NCBI GenBank assembly: GCA_040755725.1
Contig: JBFMAI010000013.1
Coordinates: forward strand, 1-20,151
Reading direction: 5' to 3'
DNA from: JBFMAI01 sp040755725
GTDB lineage: Bacteria; Planctomycetota; Phycisphaerae; UBA1845; Fen-1342
Length of the DNA: 20,151 bases
This document shows positions 16,089 through 20,151 of the stretch, in pieces; position 1 is the stretch's first letter, and each line of letters starts with the position of its first letter. Under the pieces are notes generated by a model. The model was not told the DNA's origin, ran no database searches, and was given only the letters and a program-made list of their open reading frames with translations. Position numbers and translations under genes: made by a program.

Positions 16089-17465
16089 TCAGGTCAGGCT
16101 GATCATCCGTAGCGGGTTTTCCAGCGTGCGGATGACCTCGGTCGTGAAGCGGGCCGCGTCGGCCCCGTCCACGACGCGGTGATCGAACGACAGCGACAGC
16201 GGCAGGATCAGCCGCGGCGTGATCTGTCCGTCCAGCACCGTCGGCTGGAGCTTCGCCCGCCCCATCCCCAGGATGGCCACCTCCGGGTAGTTCACCATCG
16301 GCGTGCCGAACACGCCGCCGACCGCCCCGTAGTTCGTGATCGTGAAGCTCGCCCCGCGCAGGTCCTTGATGTCGAACTTCACCGCCCGGACGTTGGCCGC
16401 GATCTGCTCCAACTCCGCGGCGATCTGCGGCAGCGACTTGCGGTCCACGTCCCGCAGCACGGGCACGACCAGCCCACGCGGCGAATCGACCGCCACGCCG
16501 ACGTGCGTGTACTCCTTGTAGATGATCTCGTCCGACGCCGGGTCGTAGCTGCTGTTGAGCACGGGGAAGTCGCGCAGCGCCGCGGCAACGGCCTTCAGCG
16601 CAATCGCCGTCAGCGTCAGCTTCGCCTGCCCCTCCTTCACGGCCTCGTTGAACTTGACGCGGTTCCGCTCCAACTCGGTGATGTCGGCCGTGTCGCAGTG
16701 CGTCACGCGGGGGACGTTCAGCCACGCCCGCGTCATCTGTCGCGCGATGGTCTTGCGAATCTGCGAGACGCGCTCCCGCCGCACCGGCCCGTATTGGCTG
16801 AAATCGGGCAGCTCCACCTCGACCGCGCCGACCGGTGCCGGCGGCGCCGACGTGGTCGCAGCCAGTGCCGCCGTCGGCTGCCCCGACGCCGCCCGCTCGA
16901 CATCCTCGCGCAACACTCGACCGCCCGGCCCGCTGCCGGCGATTTGCGCCAAGTCCACGTTCTTTTCGCGCGCCAACTTGCGGACCGCGGGCGCCGCCGG
17001 GACCGGGCCGGCCGCCGCTTTGCCCGTCGGTGCCGCCGGTGCGGTTGCCGCCGGCTTGACCGGAGCCGGCGCGGGGACCGTCGGCGCGGCGGGCTTGCTG
17101 GCAGGGAGCGGGCTGCCGGCTGTCGTGACCGGCAGAGATGCCGGGGCCGGCTCGGCGGGCGGCTTCGGCGCCGGCGCGGCGGCGGGCCTCTCCGCCGGCT
17201 CGGTTCCTCGGCCGTCGCCGGCCGGGGCCCCGCTGTCGTCGATCGACACCAGCACCTGCCCCACCTTGACCATCGCTCCGGGGACAACGTGGACCTTGGT
17301 CACGACGCCCGCGCGGGGCGACGGGATCTCCACCGCAGCCTTGTCGGTCTCGACCTCCAGCATCGGCTGGTACTCGGCGATCGTGTCGCCTTCCTTGACG
17401 AGCACGTTGACCACCTGGCCCTCGTGGACGCCCTCACCCAGATCCGGCAGCTTAAACTCGAACAT
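16089..17465 (-). CDS. Dihydrolipoamide acyltransferase, E2 component of a 2-oxo acid dehydrogenase complex
   Basis: A 458-residue E2 core that passes an acyl group from lipoyl-lysine to CoA. It has a single N-terminal lipoyl domain (KLPDLGEGVHEGQVV, ETDKAAVEIPSP, lipoylated Lys42), an Ala/Pro-rich flexible linker (about 75-150), a peripheral subunit-binding domain (AVRKLAREKNVDLAQIAGSG), a second linker, and the catalytic domain ending with SFDHRVVDGADAARF (active-site His about 429). ATG 17465 gives the standard MFEFKLPDLGEG beginning and has GAGGGA about nine bases upstream; a slightly longer frame starts with TTG at 17483. No E1 or E3 gene is adjacent on either side, so the partner subunits are elsewhere. 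Pyruvate and branched-chain 2-oxo acid substrates cannot be separated from sequence alone. Confidence 0.95.
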   Translation of the reverse strand: MFEFKLPDLGEGVHEGQVVNVLVKEGDTIAEYQPMLEVETDKAAVEIPSPRAGVVTKVHVVPGAMVKVGQVLVSIDDSGAPAGDGRGTEPAERPAAAPAPKPPAEPAPASLPVTTAGSPLPASKPAAPTVPAPAPVKPAATAPAAPTGKAAAGPVPAAPAVRKLAREKNVDLAQIAGSGPGGRVLREDVERAASGQPTAALAATTSAPPAPVGAVEVELPDFSQYGPVRRERVSQIRKTIARQMTRAWLNVPRVTHCDTADITELERNRVKFNEAVKEGQAKLTLTAIALKAVAAALRDFPVLNSSYDPASDEIIYKEYTHVGVAVDSPRGLVVPVLRDVDRKSLPQIAAELEQIAANVRAVKFDIKDLRGASFTITNYGAVGGVFGTPMVNYPEVAILGMGRAKLQPTVLDGQITPRLILPLSLSFDHRVVDGADAARFTTEVIRTLENPLRMISLT

Positions 17466-17522
17466 GCTCTGCGTCCCTCGCAAGCCGTTGGTACGCGGCG
17501 GCCCGGTGCCGGCGCACGCTGC

Positions 17523-17528
17523 ATTCTA
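17523..17528 (-). promoter_or_regulatory. Possible -10 element for the E2 gene
   Basis: TAGAAT on the minus strand, about 58 bases upstream of the E2 start. No convincing -35 hexamer is found at 16-18 bases, so this is weak. Confidence 0.25.
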
Positions 17529-17606
17529 GCCGCCGGGCGGCCCGTGGACAGGTCCGCCCCCGCCAAGCGGAACCGGCCGCCGAGCCGCCAGCGGACCCGC
17601 CCGGCC

Positions 17607-17624
17607 GGCGGCGTGTCAAGGGCT
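17607..17624 (-). repeat. 18-base dispersed repeat, copy 1
   Basis: The minus strand here reads AGCCCTTGACACGCCGCC, identical over 18 bases to 20111-20128 on the plus strand. The two copies are therefore inverted and about 2.5 kb apart, flanking the IS and the Rhs wreckage. Confidence 0.7.
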
Positions 17625-17835
17625 CGTCGACGCCGTTGACGGGGGGGACGCCCGCCCCACCCTCCCGTACACGAACCGGCTCAGCACGGCGTGGTCGTCG
17701 TAGCTGTACACCCTCTGCCCGGTCATAACGTGATTCGTCGTCTCGACCAGCCGCCGACTGGCTGGCGAGGCGCCGATCCCACCCCAAGAATCAAGAGCTA
17801 TCGCAGAACCCCCCTCCCTCGCAGGTCGCCGCGCG

Positions 17836-17893
17836 GACTCGTCCGCCACGGCGGACGAGTCGGTCGCCGTGGTGACCGACTCGCTGTGGCGAG
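17836..17893. repeat. Palindrome cluster: 12-bp perfect inverted repeat plus two hairpins
   Basis: GACTCGTCCGCC (17836-17847) pairs perfectly with 17850-17861 across a two-base centre. It is followed at once by GGTCGCC/GGTGACC (17862-17877, one mismatch) and CTCGC/GCGAG (17880-17893). Three successive hairpins in 58 bases are far more than expected by chance and lie inside a weaker, larger inverted arrangement (C-rich near 17808, G-rich near 17905). Confidence 0.75.
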
Positions 17894-17983
17894 GCGGAGT
17901 TGGGGGCGGGTCGAATTCCTCGGCAGAAGCCGCTGTCTCGATTCTCCAGTCCTTGTGGATCCGGGTTTCGGGATGGCTTCCTG

Positions 17984-18018
17984 TGTCCCAGCACGCGCCT
18001 GCTAGGCGTCCCGGGACA
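17984..18018. repeat. Composite hairpin
   Basis: Outer stem TGTCCC (17984-17989) with GGGACA (18013-18018) encloses inner stem CGCCT (17996-18000) with AGGCG (18004-18008) over a GCT loop. It lies 90 bases from the palindrome cluster and could belong to the same element. Confidence 0.6.
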
Positions 18019-18216
18019 GACGCAGCGATCATAGCTGGTGCGCGATAGGCACATCGCGCGCCGCCGCTACCGGACACTTCCACCAACACAGACCTACGGT
18101 GTCGGCGTTTGTCTATACCTCACATTTACGTTCACCGACAAGCTGACGTCACCGTGTGACTTGCGCACAATCCGTACAATGGGGCGCAAATGCTGTTGAC
18201 TCGCGCGCCGGCAGTG

Positions 18217-18232
18217 GAGCCTATCCCTAAAC
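18217..18232 (+). repeat. IS terminal inverted repeat, left end
   Basis: GAGCCTATCCCTAAAC, 15 of 16 matches to the opposite end. The transposase stop codon (18227-18229) lies inside it, which supports this as the true end. Confidence 0.85.
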
Positions 18233-18994
18233 CTGCCGAATCAACAGAATGGCGCACGCAAGATGCAGGAAGCCCTGGAACAGCTTGGTGGACTTCTCCC
18301 AACGGATACACAGGCGCCGGAAGTGTTGGATCCAGGCGATGGTGCGCTCGACCGTCCAGCGGCGCTTGTACCTGCGCAGAGGACGACCGTCTTGCGTGAC
18401 ATGCTTGCGATTCGAGCGGTGCGGGGCAATGAGTTCCGTGCCCTGCTTCGCCAGATCGGCTGCCAGTTCATCGCTATCGTAGGCCTTGTCACCAATGACA
18501 CGCTCTGGCGTGGCACTGGTCAGCATGAAGTCGAAGAGACGCTGCACCAGCTTGCTCTCGTGCGGGCTGGCCGTCATGGTCTCGATGGCCACCGGCAGAC
18601 CCTGGGCGTCGACCAGAATCATGATTTTCACGCCTTTTCCGGCCTTCGTGAGCCCGACGCCGTCGCCACCGCCGCGGGCCTTGCTGAATGTGCCATCGAT
18701 GAAGCATTCGTAAAGCCGGTAGCCATCGCGCTCCTCGACGACTCGCCCGGCCTCGCGCAGGATGCGCTCGAAGACGCCCTGCCGCACCCAACGCTGGAAA
18801 TAGCGATGCACCGCACTCTTGGCTCCGAACTGGCGCGGCAGGTCCTTCCATTTGGCGCCGTTGTCCAGAATCCAGAAGATCCCGCCCAAGGCCCTGGCCT
18901 TGTCCAGGGGCGGGCGGCCACCCTTCGGACTGATGGGCGGATCGGGAATCCGTTCCAACAACCAACCGCGAATCTCATCCGTGAGTCTCAACAT
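18227..18994 (-). CDS. IS5 family transposase (DDE)
   Basis: A 255-residue transposase that cuts and joins the ends of the surrounding IS. The N-terminal part (LTDEIRGWLLERIP, LGGIFWILDNGAKWKDLPRQF, AVHRYFQRWV) is the DUF4096-like helix-turn-helix region of IS5 transposases. The catalytic triad is seen at Asp100 (CFIDGTFSKA), Asp169 (VIGDKAYDSD) and Glu216 (RRWTVERTIAW), with the Y-x-R-R-W-x-V-E-R-x-x-A-W pattern of the family. The frame is uninterrupted from ATG 18994 to the TAG inside the left terminal repeat, with no programmed frameshift. It therefore looks active or recently active. A TATACT-like -10 lies just upstream within the element. Confidence 0.95.
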   Translation of the reverse strand: MLRLTDEIRGWLLERIPDPPISPKGGRPPLDKARALGGIFWILDNGAKWKDLPRQFGAKSAVHRYFQRWVRQGVFERILREAGRVVEERDGYRLYECFIDGTFSKARGGGDGVGLTKAGKGVKIMILVDAQGLPVAIETMTASPHESKLVQRLFDFMLTSATPERVIGDKAYDSDELAADLAKQGTELIAPHRSNRKHVTQDGRPLRRYKRRWTVERTIAWIQHFRRLCIRWEKSTKLFQGFLHLACAILLIRQV

Positions 18995-19030
18995 GTGGTG
19001 TAGTATACATCATGAGTCTACAAAATGCCA

Positions 19031-19046
19031 GTTTAGGGATAGGTTC
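19031..19046 (-). repeat. IS terminal inverted repeat, right end
   Basis: On the minus strand GAACCTATCCCTAAAC, paired with 18217-18232. It marks the upstream end of the transposase unit and the junction with the truncated coding remnant. Confidence 0.85.
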
Positions 19047-19144
19047 TAATCAATAAGGATTCTGGGCGCTACCAAATCGGCGGTGAATTGACAGACTCGG
19101 GTGATACGATCATCATCACTCATCGGTTCTTCGACCCGGATTGA
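19047..19144 (+). pseudogene. 3' remnant of a protein gene truncated by the IS, possibly a toxin C-terminus
   Basis: Directly after the IS end an open frame runs in phase to a TGA at 19142-19144 and encodes 31 residues containing INKDSGRYQIGGEL, then TDSGDTIIITHRFFDPD. The composition (alternating polar and hydrophobic residues, no Arg/Pro/Ala-rich shadow character) looks like genuine protein. There is no start codon or ribosome site of its own, and the frame enters the IS on the left. No matching N-terminal part is seen on the other side of the IS. The small gene that follows after 34 bases sits where an immunity gene would sit behind an Rhs toxin tip, so the remnant may be a toxin tail. Toxin identity is inference; the truncated coding frame is seen directly. 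Confidence 0.5.
19088..19116 (+). promoter_or_regulatory. Possible promoter for the immunity-like gene
   Basis: A perfect TTGACA (19088-19093), 17 bases, then CATCAT (19111-19116). It lies within the truncated coding remnant and 62 bases before the ATG at 19179. The -10 is weak. Confidence 0.35.
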
Positions 19145-19178
19145 ACCGCAAGATGGTGAGAGCAGAGAGAGGACGACT

Positions 19179-19736
19179 ATGGATAGGGCCTTGCAGGGTC
19201 GTTTCGAACGTACATACGACGCCACGATCATCGGCTCGATTCCGCCGGGCTGCCGGCAGTACTCCTTTGTTCTGGCAGGGCTGACTACGGGTATCGATGA
19301 GACGTGTGTGGTAATTGAATCTCGAAGACAAGGTCGCTGGGTCGGGCGGTTTGCCGGTGCGACCGCCAGGCACGGCGCGACGGGAGTATATGCCACGCCA
19401 ACGTGCGATGTGATCTGTGTAGTGTCCCGCGGTGCCGGCTACCTAGTTGATGTCAACAGCCCACTTCGGTACGATGCAATCAGTATTCGTCCGATACTCC
19501 AGGTGCGAGTTCTTGAGGAGGCCGGTGTGCTGGTGTTTGCATCGTATACGAAAGTCGCCGGGCTAACGCGGTCAGGTCCATGGCTCAGCGGGCAGGTGTC
19601 GTACGACGGCATTGAGCTGGGATCCTTAGATCGCGGAGCCCTCACGGGCAGAGGCTGGTCTGCGCCACGTGACGAGTGGATCCCGTTCAGGATGAACCCG
19701 CTTGATGGCACACATACTGGAGGCGGGTTCCCATGA
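19179..19736 (+). CDS. Uncharacterised protein, putative immunity protein of an Rhs toxin locus
   Basis: A 185-residue protein of no family I recognise. It has no signal peptide or membrane segment and looks cytosolic and beta-rich (YDATIIGSIPPGCRQYSFVL, CVVIESRRQGRWVGRF, ILQVRVLEEAGVLVFASY), with a conserved-looking tail (WSAPRDEWIPFRMNPLDGT). The ATG at 19179 has AGAGG seven bases upstream; an earlier in-frame start at 19101 falls inside the truncated upstream frame and lacks a ribosome site. Base composition is visibly lower in GC than the metabolic genes to the left, suggesting acquisition. It follows a truncated gene tail by 34 bases and runs into an Rhs core fragment, the classic position of a toxin-immunity gene. 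Function is inferred from position alone. Confidence 0.7.
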   Translation: MDRALQGRFERTYDATIIGSIPPGCRQYSFVLAGLTTGIDETCVVIESRRQGRWVGRFAGATARHGATGVYATPTCDVICVVSRGAGYLVDVNSPLRYDAISIRPILQVRVLEEAGVLVFASYTKVAGLTRSGPWLSGQVSYDGIELGSLDRGALTGRGWSAPRDEWIPFRMNPLDGTHTGGGFP

Positions 19737-20110
19737 AGTGGGCGGCGCGAGCGGCGACGCCCTGAGCCGGCTGCGGGCCGCCGACCTGGGCGAGCTGGTC
19801 ACCGGCGTCCCTGACCCGTACATCAACCCGCAGTCCGGCGTCCCGACGCGCTACCACACCTGGACGCCGGACCTGCTGGGCAACTGGACTGGCGATCCAA
19901 ACGATCCCAACTTCCCCTATGGCCTCCAGGTGGACATCGACGCGGACGGGAACGGCCAGTCCGAGGACTGGATCACGACGATCCACGAGGTCAACCCGGC
20001 CAACCAGATTACCCAGATTACCAAGGACGACAGTCAGGCCGGCGAGTTTGTGAAACAGCCGGTGTATGACCGGGCCGGGAACCTGGTCTGGGACGGGCGG
20101 TACTTCTTCC

Positions 20111-20128
20111 AGCCCTTGACACGCCGCC
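20111..20128 (+). repeat. 18-base dispersed repeat, copy 2
   Basis: AGCCCTTGACACGCCGCC, identical to the minus strand of 17607-17624. It begins at the point where Rhs similarity stops. Confidence 0.7.
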
Positions 20129-20129
20129 C

Positions 20130-20151
20130 CCTTGACGCGCCTGCGTCAAGG
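20130..20151. repeat. Perfect 9-bp hairpin at the window end
   Basis: CCTTGACGC (20130-20138), loop GCCT, GCGTCAAGG (20143-20151). It shares the CTTGACRCGCC core with the 18-base repeat just before it. It could be an element end, a terminator without a T run, or a contig-end artefact. Confidence 0.6.

Larger units (their letters stand above)
17466..18216. other. Gene-poor, hairpin-rich spacer upstream of the E2 gene
   Basis: About 750 bases with no gene I can support. A 157-codon frame (17616-18089, minus) and overlapping plus-strand frames exist, but they show no family signature, no good ribosome site and low-complexity content. What the region does hold is structure: a copy of an 18-base sequence also found inverted at 20111-20128, a near-perfect palindrome at 17836-17861 with flanking hairpins, a composite hairpin at 17984-18018, and short hairpins near 18041, 18148 and 18161. 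It may be a miniature mobile repeat or a structured RNA. Confidence 0.55.
18217..19046 (-). mobile_element. Insertion sequence, IS5 family, about 830 bp
   Basis: The element is bounded by 16-bp terminal inverted repeats: GAGCCTATCCCTAAAC at 18217-18232 and, read inward on the minus strand, GAACCTATCCCTAAAC at 19046-19031 (15 of 16 identical). A single intact transposase gene fills it. No target-site duplication is visible: flanking bases are CAGTG on the left and TAATC on the right. Its size, one-frame transposase and DDE signature fit IS5-type elements of the short, single-ORF kind. Confidence 0.88.
19705..20151 (+). pseudogene. Rhs/YD-repeat core fragment, orphan, open at the window end
   Basis: An uninterrupted 149-codon frame with no stop before the window end. 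From about residue 18 it reads like planctomycete Rhs core: DALSRLRAADLGELVTG, TWTPDLLGNWTGDPN, VDIDADGNGQSEDW, IHEVNPANQIT, then PVYDRAGNLVWDGRYFFQ. The last is the standard Rhs motif that should continue with Y-D-A-W-N-R-L. Instead the sequence changes at about 20112 to LTRRPLDAPASR, encoded by repeat sequence. The frame overlaps the end of the immunity-like gene by 32 bases; the ATG at 19705 has no clear ribosome site and the true N-terminal Rhs part is missing. This is best read as a displaced Rhs core piece left behind an exchanged toxin tip, a usual feature of Rhs loci. Confidence 0.75.

Noticed and set aside
17613..17618. TTGACA (minus strand) as the -35 of the E2 promoter
   Set aside because: It is about 85 bases from the TAGAAT candidate, far too distant, and it belongs to the dispersed 18-base repeat.
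17616..18089. A 157-codon minus-strand frame upstream of the E2 gene
   Set aside because: No family signature, no convincing ribosome site, low-complexity content, and it runs through several strong palindromes; equally long frames exist on the other strand.
18190..18216. ATG at 18190 as the start of a gene interrupted by the IS, paired with the remnant after it
   Set aside because: Only nine codons precede the IS, no ribosome site is visible, and nothing links them to the coding remnant on the right.
1..20151. tRNA or rRNA genes
   Set aside because: No cloverleaf with a T-loop GTTCRAATC signature and no rRNA-like segments were seen by eye; a covariance search would be needed to exclude them fully.

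Overview
The window looks like a chromosomal piece of a high-GC bacterium, most likely a planctomycete. The grounds are a PEP-CTERM surface protein, Rhs-type repeat sequence, a lone ABC solute-binding lipoprotein and the overall protein style. The phylum is an inference; no rRNA or other phylogenetic marker gene is present.

Layout. (1) 59-745, minus: a small secreted PEP-CTERM protein, followed by a spacer with tandem heptamer repeats (834-918). (2) 916-5814, minus: a compact operon rex-hydC-hydB-hydA encoding the NADH-sensing repressor Rex and a trimeric NAD(P)-linked [FeFe]-hydrogenase of the HydABC/Hnd type. A good Rex-box candidate (5958-5975) lies upstream, so the operon is probably induced when NADH accumulates under fermentative conditions. 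No HydEFG maturases are in the window. (3) 6172-12053, plus: a Leu/Ile/Val-type solute-binding lipoprotein, then an RND efflux pair (membrane-fusion protein and inner-membrane pump). The pair has no outer-membrane channel gene beside it, and heptamer repeats in opposed orientation lie between its two genes. (4) 12179-17465, minus, converging on the RND gene across a nested inverted repeat: a GT4 glycosyltransferase, a WecB-type UDP-GlcNAc 2-epimerase and a PLP-dependent aromatic amino acid decarboxylase-like enzyme form a tight run. Upstream of them is an orphan lipoyl E2 acyltransferase. (5) 17466-18216: about 750 bases without a convincing gene but rich in hairpins. (6) 18217-19046: a complete-looking IS5-type insertion sequence with 16-bp terminal repeats and no visible target duplication. 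(7) 19047-20151: wreckage of what looks like an Rhs polymorphic-toxin locus. It holds a 31-codon C-terminal remnant of a gene cut by the IS, then a lower-GC small gene in the immunity-gene position, then an Rhs core fragment. The Rhs similarity breaks off at about 20112 in a sequence that also occurs, inverted, near 17607.

The hydrogenase/Rex operon is the best understood system. The most unusual part is the right end, where an IS-truncated toxin-like tail, a putative orphan immunity gene and a broken Rhs core sit next to a hairpin-rich, repeat-bearing non-coding block.
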